DNA of 7,643 bases. Source: Actinomycetales bacterium. GTDB lineage: Bacteria; Actinomycetota; Actinomycetes; Mycobacteriales; Mycobacteriaceae. A program made the translations under genes and the position numbers. The number at the start of each line of letters is the position of its first letter. Within the stretch, counting starts at the first letter, position 1. Shown in pieces: positions 1 through 6,263 of the stretch. Where the stretch lies: the NCBI GenBank assembly GCA_012838715.1, contig DUOR01000373.1:1-7643 (forward strand), read 5' to 3'. The notes beneath the pieces are model-generated. The model was not told the origin of the DNA, made no database searches, and was given only the letters and a program-made list of their open reading frames with translations.

Positions 1-54
1 CCGCCCGCCGGCGCCCCACCGGGTGGATGCCGCCCGCCGACGGCGAGCGTCCTT

Positions 55-77
55 CCCCGGCCCGGGGATCAACCCCG
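55..77. other. Overlapping GC-rich inverted repeats upstream of serB
   Basis: CCCCGG at 55-60 and CCGGGG at 62-67 form a perfect dyad around base 61. The right arm can instead pair as CGGGG (63-67) with CCCCG (73-77) across the 5-base loop ATCAA. The two pairings are mutually exclusive. If the proposed serB promoter at 104-109 is right, the element lies upstream of the transcript and is more likely a terminator remnant of the preceding gene or a protein site than an attenuator. No T-run follows. Such dyads arise easily in DNA this GC-rich. Confidence 0.25.
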
Positions 78-80
78 CGG

Positions 81-109
81 TCGTGGGTCCCGGCGCCTCA
101 TGGGATAAT
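81..109 (+). promoter_or_regulatory. Candidate serB promoter with -10 GATAAT overlapping the ATG
   Basis: GATAAT at 104-109 is a one-mismatch -10 hexamer (TATAAT) and stands out in very GC-rich DNA. A weak -35 (TCGTGG, 81-86) sits 17 bp upstream. The -10 overlaps the nominal serB ATG at 108-110. Transcription from it would begin about 7 bases later, at or next to the in-frame GTG at 117-119, giving a leaderless mRNA. The absence of a Shine-Dalgarno sequence before ATG 108 is consistent with this. Leaderless transcripts are common in Corynebacterium and Mycobacterium. The assignment is by eye only. Confidence 0.4.
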
Positions 110-1412
110 GGCTGACGTGCAGAATCAGGTTGAAGTCCCCGCAGCCCCGGAAGCCGTCGACGGTGAGTTGGAGACGGTGACGCTGCCGACGGGCCTGACG
201 CCCGCGGTCGTCACCGCCACCGGCCCCGACCGCCCGGGCGTGTCCGCTTCCTTCTTCCGCGTCCTCGCGGCCCATGGGGCCCAGATCCTGGACGTCGAGC
301 AGTCGCTGTTCCGGTCGCGCCTGTCGCTCGGTGCGCTGATCGGCGTCGATCCGGAGCGCCTCGATGTTCTGGCCGCGGGCCTGACCGACACGTTGCAGGT
401 TCACGGCGTCACGGTCGAGGTCACCGTGGATGGCGCGGAATCGACCCGCCATGCGTCGTCGCATGCGGTGGTCGTGCTGGGCAACCCGCTGACCGCCGCG
501 GACATTTCCCGCATCGGCCAGACCCTGGCCAACTACGGCGCGAACATCGACACCATCCGGGGCATCGCCGATTACCCGGTGACCGGCCTGGAGCTGAAGG
601 TGTCGCTGTCGGACCCGAAGCCGGGCGCCGGCGTCCCCGTCCGTAAGGCGCTGGCGGAGCTGGCCCTGGAGCATGACTTCGACATCGCCATCGAGCGCGA
701 CGGCCTGCAGCGCCGTTCGAAGCGCCTGATCTGCTTCGACGTCGACTCGACGCTCATCACCGGCGAGGTCATCGAGATGCTCGCCGCCCACGCCGGCCGT
801 GAGGCCGAGGTCGCCGCGGTCACCGAGCGCGCCATGCGCGGTGAGCTCGATTTCGCGGAATCCCTCCATGAGCGCGTGAAGGCGCTGGCGGGCCTGCCGG
901 AGTCGGTGCTGCAGGAGGTCACCGATTCCATCGTGCTGACCCCGGGCGCCCGCACCACCATCCGCACGCTGAAGCGCCTGGGCTACAAGGCCGGCGCGGT
1001 GTCGGGCGGTTTCATCCAGATTCTCGAGCCCCTCGCCAAGGAGCTGGAGCTCGACTTCTACCGGGCGAACACCCTGGAGATCGTCGACGGCAAGCTCACG
1101 GGCCGCGTCATCGGCGACATCATCGACCGCGAGGAGAAGGCGCGCAGCCTGAAGAAGTTCGCGGAGCAGTTCGGCCTGCAGATGCACCAGACGGTCGCCG
1201 TGGGCGACGGCGCCAACGACATCGACATGCTGTCGGTCGCGGGCCTGGGCATCGCGTTCAACGCGAAGCCGGCGCTGAAGGAAATCGCGGACACGTCCGT
1301 GAACAATCCCTTCCTCGATGAGGTTTTGTTCATCCTGGGCGTCTCCCGCGACGAGATCGATCACGCCGACCGTGAGGACGGCACCTACCGCCGCGTCCCG
1401 CTCGAGCAGTGA
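108..1412 (+). CDS. serB: Phosphoserine phosphatase SerB (two ACT domains + HAD)
   Basis: Cytoplasmic HAD-family phosphatase that hydrolyses O-phospho-L-serine to L-serine, the last step of serine biosynthesis. From ATG 108 the protein is 434 aa. ACT domain 1 spans about 33-107 (the GPDRPG turn is at 39-44) and ACT domain 2 about 118-195, as in actinobacterial SerB, where ACT domains bind amino-acid effectors. The HAD domain covers about 205-420. Its nucleophile motif is DVDST at 211-215 (Asp211 nucleophile, Asp213 acid/base), motif II is Ser299 in SGGF, motif III is Lys344, and the Mg-binding motif is GDGANDID (Asp367, Asp371). All catalytic residues are present. The start is uncertain: ATG 108 has no Shine-Dalgarno and overlaps a -10-like hexamer, GTG 117 would suit a leaderless transcript, and ATG 27 would add 27 unsupported residues. 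The stop codon overlaps the next gene by 4 bp, so the two are probably co-translated. Confidence 0.95.
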   Translation: MADVQNQVEVPAAPEAVDGELETVTLPTGLTPAVVTATGPDRPGVSASFFRVLAAHGAQILDVEQSLFRSRLSLGALIGVDPERLDVLAAGLTDTLQVHGVTVEVTVDGAESTRHASSHAVVVLGNPLTAADISRIGQTLANYGANIDTIRGIADYPVTGLELKVSLSDPKPGAGVPVRKALAELALEHDFDIAIERDGLQRRSKRLICFDVDSTLITGEVIEMLAAHAGREAEVAAVTERAMRGELDFAESLHERVKALAGLPESVLQEVTDSIVLTPGARTTIRTLKRLGYKAGAVSGGFIQILEPLAKELELDFYRANTLEIVDGKLTGRVIGDIIDREEKARSLKKFAEQFGLQMHQTVAVGDGANDIDMLSVAGLGIAFNAKPALKEIADTSVNNPFLDEVLFILGVSRDEIDHADREDGTYRRVPLEQ

Positions 1413-2266
1413 GCGTGCTTTCCGACGATTCCCCTTCGGCGCCCGCCTGGTTCGCCGACGCCCACGCGGCGCTGCCGAAGCCGGAGCGGTGGGACCCGGG
1501 CGAGGACGTCCCGTGGTCGATGCCGGTCATCCTGCACATGCCGAAGGATCCGCGGCCGTCGCGGACGGCTCTCCTCGAGGCGGCCGCCACCGCGGTGGTG
1601 GCCTGCTGCCTCGATGAGCGGGCGGCAGCGGTTCCCGGTGCCGCAGCTTCCGGCGCTGCAGTTCCCGCCGCAGCTCCCGGTGCCGCAGCTTCCGCCAGTG
1701 ACACCGCCAACGCGTCGGCCGATGACGGCTCCGGTTCTTTCGCGGCCGGTTTGCGCGGCTGGTACGGCGCCCGGATCCGCAAGATTGCCCGGCGGGCCCG
1801 GAACGTCCATTGGGAGCGGGTGCGGGACCTGCCCGGCGTGACCGCGACCGTGTCGGGGGCGTCCGCACGCGCGTTGGTGCCGTGTCCGGTGGCGGACACC
1901 GATCCGATCGTCGGCAAGCTCCAGATCGGTGGCACGGAACTGCCGGCGGAGGACGCGGCGCCCGTGGACGTGGGCGGGCGCGGGGGAGTGCCGGTGATTT
2001 GGGTGGACGCGGACCTCGGGATGACGGTGGGGAAGGCGGCGGCGCAGGTCGGGCACGGCTCGATGCTGCTGGCCGCGGTGCTCGACGCCGACGCCGCGTG
2101 GCGGTGGGCCCGCGACGGGTTCCCGCTGCAGGTGCGCGAGGTGCCGCGGGAGGGGCTTCCCGACGACGCGGAAGCCGACGTCGTGGTCCACGACGCCGGC
2201 TTCACGGAGATTTCGCCCGGCTCGGCGACCGTGCGGGTCACCGGCGGGCGGTACGTGCAGGACTAG
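1409..2266 (+). CDS. PTH2-family peptidyl-tRNA hydrolase-like protein
   Basis: A 285-aa protein starting at GTG 1409, which overlaps the serB stop (GTGA), implying translational coupling. The C-terminal part, about 195-283, has the PTH2 (archaeal/eukaryotic-type peptidyl-tRNA hydrolase) signature: DLGMTVGKAAAQVGHGS at 202-218 with Lys209, Gln213 and His216, then a late HDAGFTEISPGS segment (Asp262). PTH2 enzymes release tRNA from peptidyl-tRNA. The N-terminal part, about 1-190, is an extra domain of unknown role that I recall only from actinobacterial members. It includes MPVILHMPKDPRPSRTALLE and a basic RIRKIARRAR stretch that could contact RNA. Residues about 70-112 are a low-complexity Ala/Pro/Ser insert. 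Most bacteria rely on unrelated Pth1, so activity on peptidyl-tRNA here is inferred. The last three codons and stop lie in the first unit of an 11-bp tandem repeat. Confidence 0.8.
   Translation: MSVLSDDSPSAPAWFADAHAALPKPERWDPGEDVPWSMPVILHMPKDPRPSRTALLEAAATAVVACCLDERAAAVPGAAASGAAVPAAAPGAAASASDTANASADDGSGSFAAGLRGWYGARIRKIARRARNVHWERVRDLPGVTATVSGASARALVPCPVADTDPIVGKLQIGGTELPAEDAAPVDVGGRGGVPVIWVDADLGMTVGKAAAQVGHGSMLLAAVLDADAAWRWARDGFPLQVREVPREGLPDDAEADVVVHDAGFTEISPGSATVRVTGGRYVQD
1633..1694 (+). repeat. In-frame 42-bp duplication in the Ala/Pro-rich insert of the PTH2-like gene
   Basis: The 20-mer TCCCGGTGCCGCAGCTTCCG occurs at 1633-1652 and again, identical, at 1675-1694. The 42-bp offset (14 codons) keeps the frame, giving PGAAAS twice (from residues 76 and 90) within an Ala/Pro/Ser-rich linker. 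This looks like a slippage-type internal expansion between the basic N-terminal region and the serB-proximal start of the protein; the insert is probably disordered. Confidence 0.75.
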
Positions 2267-2309
2267 TGCAGGACTAGTGCAGGGCTAGTGCAGGGCTAGT
2301 GCAGGACTA
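2255..2309 (+). repeat. Five 11-bp tandem repeats (GTGCAGGACTA) at the end of the PTH2-like gene
   Basis: Five contiguous units begin at 2255, 2266, 2277, 2288 and 2299: units 1, 2 and 5 read GTGCAGGACTA, and units 3 and 4 read GTGCAGGGCTA. Unit 1 is coding (Val-Gln-Asp, then the TAG stop). Every unit is followed by G, so each junction contains CTAG, a tetranucleotide usually rare in bacterial genomes. The 11-bp period is about one helical turn. Because 11 is not a multiple of 3, successive units place Val-Gln-Asp/Gly-stop in successive reading frames. The array lies between convergent genes. Confidence 0.95.
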
Positions 2310-2346
2310 GCGCGCGATCGGCGCGGCTAGCCTGCGGCCAGCGCGG

Positions 2347-3936
2347 CTACATCTCGGCGCGGGCGGCCTCCATGGCCTTGAGGTCCTTGCGCAGGATCTT
2401 GCCGGTGCCCGACTTCGGGATGGCCTCCATGAACTCGACGGCGCGGACCTTCTTGTAGGGGGCGACGCGCTGGGCGACGAACTCGATGACGTCGTCCTCG
2501 GTGATGTCCGAGCCCGGCTGCTTGACGACGTACGCCTTCGGCACCTCCTCGCCCTCGCGGTCGAAGATGGAGGAGCAGGCGGCGTCGGCGATGTCCGGGT
2601 TGTCCAGCAGAATCGCCTCGAGCTCCGCCGGGGCGACCTGGTAGCCCTTGTACTTGATGAGCTCCTTGAGGCGGTCGACGATGAAGACGTTGCCGTTCTT
2701 GTCCATCTCGGCGATGTCGCCGGTGCGCAGCCACTTGTCCTCGGTGAGGGTCTCGGCGGTGGCCTCCGGGTTGTTCAGGTAACCCAGCATGACCTGCGGG
2801 CCGCGGACCCACAGCTCGCCGGCCTTGGAGTGGCCGAACTCGGGGACGGGGATTTCGCGCAGCTCATCGGTGGAGGTGTCCACCAGCTTGAACTCGGTGT
2901 TCGGCACGGCCGGGCCGATGGAGTCCAGCGGGGAATCGTGGCCGGGGCGCAGGTGCGACACCGGGGACATCTCGGTCATGCCGTAACCCTGCGCCATGAC
3001 GCAGTCGAGGCGCTTCTCCACCTGGGAGGCCAGCGGGGCCTGCAGCGACGCGGCGCCGGACAGCATGGTCTGCAGGGAGGACAGGTCGTACTTGTCCACC
3101 GCCGGGTGCTTGGCCAGGCCGACGGCGATGGGCGGCGCGATGAACGCGAAGGTGGCCTTGTGGTCCTGGATCAGCTCCAGGAACTCGATGAGGTCGAACT
3201 TCGCCATCGTGTACTGGGTGGCGCGCTTGCGCAGCAGCAGGTTGAGCAGCGCGTTCATGCCGTAGATGTGGAAGAACGGCAGCGGCGTGATGGCGATGGT
3301 CTCGTCGTTGATGATGTCGACGGTCTGCTCCTCCACCTGCGCCATGTTGGACACCAGGTTCCGGTGGGAGAGCATGACGCCCTTCGGGATGCCGGTGGTG
3401 CCGGAGGAGAAGGGGATGACGGCGACGTCGGTGGCGGCGTCGATGTCCTGATCCGGGGCGGCGTGGCCCTCGGCGAGCATCTCCGCGATGCCGTGGACGC
3501 CGGTCAGGCCGATGACGGCCTCCGGCGCGAGGCCCGCGTTCTCGGCGCCGTTGGTGCCGGCCCAGCCGATGGCGGAGGTGGTGAGGATCATCTTCGCGCC
3601 CGACGCGCGCAACTGCTTTTCGACGTCCTCGGCGGTCGCGAGGGTGGCCACCGTGGTCACCGTGGCGTTCGCGCGGAGAATGCCGTGGAAGGCGACCGCG
3701 AAGGTGGTGGAGTTCGGGCAGTGCAGGGCGACGACGTCGCCCTTGCCGATGCCGCGGTGCGCCAGCGCCCCCGCGAACGCCTCGATCATCGACTTAAGCT
3801 CCGTGTAGGTCGTGCCCGCGCCGGAGTCGACGAAGGCGACCTTGTCGGCGTACTCGGGGGCGATGTCGCCGAAGATGAAGTCGAAGATCGACTCGTCGGG
3901 GATGGTGACGTCGGGGTGGGGGCTGGTCAGCGGCAT
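2347..3936 (-). CDS. AMP-forming acyl-CoA ligase (4-coumarate/fatty acyl-CoA ligase type)
   Basis: A 529-aa ANL-superfamily adenylating enzyme that converts a carboxylic acid, ATP and CoA to acyl-CoA, AMP and PPi in the cytoplasm. All core motifs are present: P-loop SSGTTGIPKG at 177-186, QGYGMTE at 316-322, GELWVRGP at 373-380, TGD at 405-407, the hinge region DRLKELIKYKGYQVAP at 421-436, and PKSGTGKILR at 507-516 with catalytic Lys513. Length and motif spelling are closest to the 4CL/medium-chain acyl-CoA ligase group, but substrate cannot be deduced. The ATG at 3936 is supported by an AGAGGGAG ribosome binding site 6 bases upstream. The gene is transcribed divergently from the SDR-ACAD-kinase operon across a 299-bp control region and converges on the PTH2-like gene. 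By context it probably activates the acid that the operon processes, the role LvaE plays in levulinate catabolism. Confidence 0.92.
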   Translation of the reverse strand: MPLTSPHPDVTIPDESIFDFIFGDIAPEYADKVAFVDSGAGTTYTELKSMIEAFAGALAHRGIGKGDVVALHCPNSTTFAVAFHGILRANATVTTVATLATAEDVEKQLRASGAKMILTTSAIGWAGTNGAENAGLAPEAVIGLTGVHGIAEMLAEGHAAPDQDIDAATDVAVIPFSSGTTGIPKGVMLSHRNLVSNMAQVEEQTVDIINDETIAITPLPFFHIYGMNALLNLLLRKRATQYTMAKFDLIEFLELIQDHKATFAFIAPPIAVGLAKHPAVDKYDLSSLQTMLSGAASLQAPLASQVEKRLDCVMAQGYGMTEMSPVSHLRPGHDSPLDSIGPAVPNTEFKLVDTSTDELREIPVPEFGHSKAGELWVRGPQVMLGYLNNPEATAETLTEDKWLRTGDIAEMDKNGNVFIVDRLKELIKYKGYQVAPAELEAILLDNPDIADAACSSIFDREGEEVPKAYVVKQPGSDITEDDVIEFVAQRVAPYKKVRAVEFMEAIPKSGTGKILRKDLKAMEAARAEM

Positions 3937-3995
3937 GGGGTTCTCCCTCTCGGTTTTCGTCCGGGCCGGGTAATCGTCTACTCGCCGGTCACAAG

Positions 3996-4011
3996 TGTGC
4001 CGTGGGTCACA
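3996..4011. promoter_or_regulatory. CRP/GlxR-like operator, ligase-proximal
   Basis: TGTGC-CGTGGG-TCACA matches the CRP-family consensus TGTGA-N6-TCACA at nine of ten conserved positions, with the correct 6-bp spacer. In corynebacteria this motif is bound by GlxR, a global cAMP-responsive regulator. The site is 60 bp upstream of the ligase start on the minus strand, a suitable place to affect that promoter. It lacks the TA preferred at the centre of GlxR sites. A second TCACA (3989-3993) lies just to its left. Confidence 0.45.
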
Positions 4012-4036
4012 TCCGGCCTCGCCGGCTCAGCATAAC

Positions 4037-4065
4037 TGAATCGGCATTCACGGAATGCGGAATTC
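4037..4065. promoter_or_regulatory. Nested GAAT/ATTC palindromes, candidate operator
   Basis: Two perfect overlapping palindromes share one half-site: TGAAT-CGGC-ATTCA (4037-4050) and GCATTC-ACG-GAATGC (4044-4058). A GAATTC follows at 4060-4065. Half-sites therefore start at 4038, 4046, 4053 and 4061 or so, roughly every 7-8 bp. Length and spacing fit cooperative binding by a dimeric regulator such as a TetR-family protein. No regulator gene is present in the window. The cluster sits in mid-region, able to act on both divergent promoters. Confidence 0.45.
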
Positions 4066-4129
4066 GCGGGAACCGGGCGGCGACCGGGGGATGGACGCGC
4101 GACCGCGGCCCCAGGGTCCGCCGTTCGCC

Positions 4130-4165
4130 GCAAAAGCAGTAAACGGGGCAAAAGCCGTGAACCGG
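4130..4165 (+). repeat. Two-copy 18-bp tandem repeat upstream of the SDR operon promoter
   Basis: GCAAAAGCAGTAAACGGG at 4130-4147 is followed directly by GCAAAAGCCGTGAACCGG at 4148-4165, 15 of 18 bases identical. The second copy runs into the proposed -35 region and into the second CRP-like palindrome. The differences in copy 2 (A to G giving GTGA) are what create the left arm of that palindrome. The repeat may be an activator binding array or a simple local duplication. Confidence 0.7.
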
Positions 4166-4171
4166 ATCACG
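4156..4171. promoter_or_regulatory. CRP/GlxR-like operator overlapping the SDR operon -35
   Basis: CGTGA-ACCGGA-TCACG is a perfect 5-bp inverted repeat with a 6-bp spacer, containing the intact GTGA-N6-TCAC core of CRP/GlxR sites; only the outermost base of each arm differs from consensus. Its centre is 160 bp from the centre of the ligase-proximal site. It overlaps the proposed -35 element, so if this is the promoter, binding would more likely repress than activate. Confidence 0.45.
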
Positions 4172-4185
4172 TTTGAACTTAGGCT
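4158..4185 (+). promoter_or_regulatory. Candidate promoter of the SDR-ACAD-kinase operon
   Basis: TAGGCT at 4180-4185 fits the actinobacterial TAnnnT -10 pattern. TGAACC at 4158-4163 is a weak -35 at 16-bp spacing. Transcription would start near 4192, leaving a leader of about 44 bases that contains the ribosome binding site GGAAAGGA (4221-4228), 7 bases before the SDR ATG. The call is by eye and the -35 match is poor. Confidence 0.4.
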
Positions 4186-4235
4186 GAGCGCCAACGGGCG
4201 CCCGCACGGGGCGCCGCGGCGGAAAGGACACGGCA

Positions 4236-5006
4236 ATGCTCACCCACGACTTCACGGGGAAGGTCGCCCTGGTCACCGGCGGAACCAGGGGAATCGGCAA
4301 CGCCACGGCGCGGATGCTCGCCGAGGGCGGGGCGAAGGTGGCCATCACCTCCCGCAAGGCCGACGCCGCGAAAGCGGCCGCGGCGGAACTGGCCGACATC
4401 ACCGGCGGCACGGTCATCGGCCTCGGCGCCCACGCCGGCGACCCCGACGCCGCCGACGAGGCCTGCGCCCGCGTCCGCGCCGACTTCGGCGGACTGGACA
4501 TCCTGATCAACAACGCGGGCACGAACCCCGCGTTCGGCCCCGTCGTCAAGCAGGAACGGTCGGCGCTGGAAAAGACCTTCGCCATCAACACCTTCGCGCC
4601 CATGAACTGGGTGCGCGCCGCCGTGGCGAACGGGCTGGGGGAGCGGCCCGGCGCGGCGATCGTCAACGTGGCGTCGATTGGCGCATGGACGGTGGAGGAC
4701 GCGCTGGGCGTGTACAACGCGTCCAAGGCGGCGCTGCTGCACGTCACCCGGCAGCTGTCGCGGGAACTCGCGCCGAACGTCCGCGTCAATTCCGTGTCGC
4801 CCGGCGTCGTGCGCACCAAGCTCGCGGAGTCGCTGTGGAAGGAGCACGAGGAGGCGGTCAACTCGATCACGCCGCTGGGCCGCATCGGCGAGCCCGACGA
4901 CGTCGCCGACGTCATCTGCTTCCTCGCCGGCGACGGCGCCCGCTGGATGACCGGGTCGGACATCGTGGTCGACGGGGGCCAGCTCATCGGCACCCCGCTG
5001 ATGTAG
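4236..5006 (+). CDS. SDR-family NAD(P)-dependent oxidoreductase
   Basis: A 256-aa classical short-chain dehydrogenase/reductase, full length for the family, which interconverts a carbonyl and an alcohol with NAD(P)H. The cofactor motif is TGGTRGIG at 14-21, NNAG is at 92-95, and the catalytic tetrad is complete: Asn118, Ser147, Tyr160, Lys164. SPGVVRT (188-194) follows the usual PG position. Arg40-Lys41 after the second beta strand favour NADP(H). The overall pattern is FabG-like, so a 3-ketoacyl-ACP/CoA reductase cannot be excluded. ATG 4236 has a strong AAAGGA ribosome binding site 7 bases upstream. It is the first gene of a three-gene operon; the next start follows its stop by 9 bp. By context with the ACAD10/11-like and kinase-like genes it may reduce a 4-keto (or other keto) acyl-CoA to the hydroxyacyl-CoA, as LvaD does; this is inference. 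Confidence 0.9.
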   Translation: MLTHDFTGKVALVTGGTRGIGNATARMLAEGGAKVAITSRKADAAKAAAAELADITGGTVIGLGAHAGDPDAADEACARVRADFGGLDILINNAGTNPAFGPVVKQERSALEKTFAINTFAPMNWVRAAVANGLGERPGAAIVNVASIGAWTVEDALGVYNASKAALLHVTRQLSRELAPNVRVNSVSPGVVRTKLAESLWKEHEEAVNSITPLGRIGEPDDVADVICFLAGDGARWMTGSDIVVDGGQLIGTPLM

Positions 5007-5015
5007 GGGAGCGCA

Positions 5016-6263
5016 ATGGATTTCAGGGAATCGGACCGGGCCCGCGACTACCGTCGGCGCCTCGAGGCGTTCATGGACGAATGCGTCTACCCGGCGGAGG
5101 AGGTCATCGCCGAACAGGTGCGCGCCGCCGGCGACCCGCACCACCACCCCGCGAAAATGGAGGAACTGAAGGCGGAGGCGAAGTCCCGCGGCCTGTGGAA
5201 CCTGTTCCACCCGCACCCCGGGCGCGGGCCGGGGCTGAGCAACGTGGAGTACGCGCCGCTGGCGGAAATCATGGGCCGCAGCCCCCACATTGCCCCGGAG
5301 GCCTGCAACTGCAACGCCCCCGACACGGGGAACATGGAGGTCCTCGAACTTTTCGGCACGGCCGAGCACCGGAAACGGTGGCTCGAACCACTGCTGGCGG
5401 GGGAGATCCGCTCGGCGTTCTGCATGACGGAACCGGGCGTGGCCTCGTCGGACGCCACCAACGTCGCCATGCGCATGGAGCGCGCCGACGGCGGGTGGCT
5501 GCTCAACGGGCGCAAGTGGTTCACCTCCAACGGCATGCACCCGAACCTGCGGGTGCTCATCGTCATGGGCAAGACGTCGCCCGACGCCGACACGCACCGG
5601 CAGCAGTCGATGCTGGTGGTGCCCGCCGACGCGCCGGGCGTGACCATCGTCCGCGACCTGCCCGTCTTCGGTTTCCACGACCGCGAGGGCCACGCCGAGG
5701 TGCGTTTCGACGACGTCTTCGTGCCCGACTCCGACGTGCTCAAGGGCGAGGGCGAGGGCTTCCGCATCGCCCAGGACCGGCTGGGGCCGGGGCGCATCCA
5801 CCACTGCATGCGCGCCATCGGCATGGCGGAGCGCGCACTGGAGATGATGTGCCGGCGCGCGCTGGGGCGCTCCACGTTCGGCAAGCGCCTCGCGGACCGC
5901 GACAACGTCCGCGACCGCATCGCCCGCGCCCGCGTCGACATCGAGATGACCCGCCTGCTCGTGCTGAAGGCCGCGTGGCTGATGGACGAGGCCGGAAACA
6001 AGGCCGCCCGGCAGGAAATCGCCGCCATCAAGGTCGCCGCCCCGGCGATGGCGCTGCGCATCGTCGACGACGCAATCCAGGTTTTCGGCGGCGAGGGGGT
6101 CACGGGCGACGTGCCGTTGTCGCACTTCTGGGCGGGCCTGCGCTCCCTGCGCCTGGCCGACGGCCCCGACGAGGTGCACCTGATGACCATCGCACGCGGC
6201 GAACTCCGCCGATACCGTGGAGAGGGAGAGACCGGCCCGGACCCGAAAGGCGCACAGCGATGA
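5016..6263 (+). CDS. ACAD10/ACAD11-type acyl-CoA dehydrogenase-family protein
   Basis: A 415-aa flavoprotein of the acyl-CoA dehydrogenase fold: alpha N-domain about 1-130, beta domain about 131-240 with CMTEPGVASSDATN at 136-149 and WFTS at 168-171 (FAD/substrate contacts), and C-terminal alpha domain from about 245 with QVFGGEGV at 355-362. RLGPGRIHHCMR at 255-266 and NAPDTGNMEVL at 100-110 are, from memory, typical of the ACAD10/ACAD11/LvaC branch. The position of the usual C-terminal catalytic Glu (YEG in MCAD) reads ADG here, so Asp382 probably replaces it. Relatives in this branch remove phosphate from 4-phosphoacyl-CoA rather than acting only as oxidases of saturated acyl-CoA. The ribosome binding site AGGGGA overlaps the SDR stop. 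The ATGA overlap with the downstream kinase-like gene suggests tightly matched expression. Plain acyl-CoA dehydrogenation remains an alternative. Confidence 0.92.
   Translation: MDFRESDRARDYRRRLEAFMDECVYPAEEVIAEQVRAAGDPHHHPAKMEELKAEAKSRGLWNLFHPHPGRGPGLSNVEYAPLAEIMGRSPHIAPEACNCNAPDTGNMEVLELFGTAEHRKRWLEPLLAGEIRSAFCMTEPGVASSDATNVAMRMERADGGWLLNGRKWFTSNGMHPNLRVLIVMGKTSPDADTHRQQSMLVVPADAPGVTIVRDLPVFGFHDREGHAEVRFDDVFVPDSDVLKGEGEGFRIAQDRLGPGRIHHCMRAIGMAERALEMMCRRALGRSTFGKRLADRDNVRDRIARARVDIEMTRLLVLKAAWLMDEAGNKAARQEIAAIKVAAPAMALRIVDDAIQVFGGEGVTGDVPLSHFWAGLRSLRLADGPDEVHLMTIARGELRRYRGEGETGPDPKGAQR

Noticed and set aside
27..107. N-terminal extension of SerB from ATG 27
   Set aside because: No ribosome binding site, Pro/Arg-rich low-complexity sequence unlike SerB, and it would put the -10-like element inside the gene.
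69..1364. 431-codon minus-strand open frame opposite serB
   Set aside because: It is the complement of a gene with every catalytic SerB motif, and its composition is that of a GC shadow.
2311..2325. CGCGC-GATCG-GCGCG as a terminator between the convergent genes
   Set aside because: Only a 5-bp stem with no T-run on either strand; expected by chance in such GC-rich sequence.
2830..4035. 401-codon plus-strand open frame opposite the CoA ligase
   Set aside because: Gly/Arg/Asp-rich shadow with no motif; the ligase on the other strand has all ANL core motifs.
4055..6259. Open frame continuous with the kinase gene that would give a 1080-residue fusion
   Set aside because: The upstream part is extremely Arg/Gly/His-rich, overlaps the SDR and ACAD genes out of frame, and has no domain. 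It is open only because of high GC; the kinase has its own ATG and ribosome binding site at 6260.
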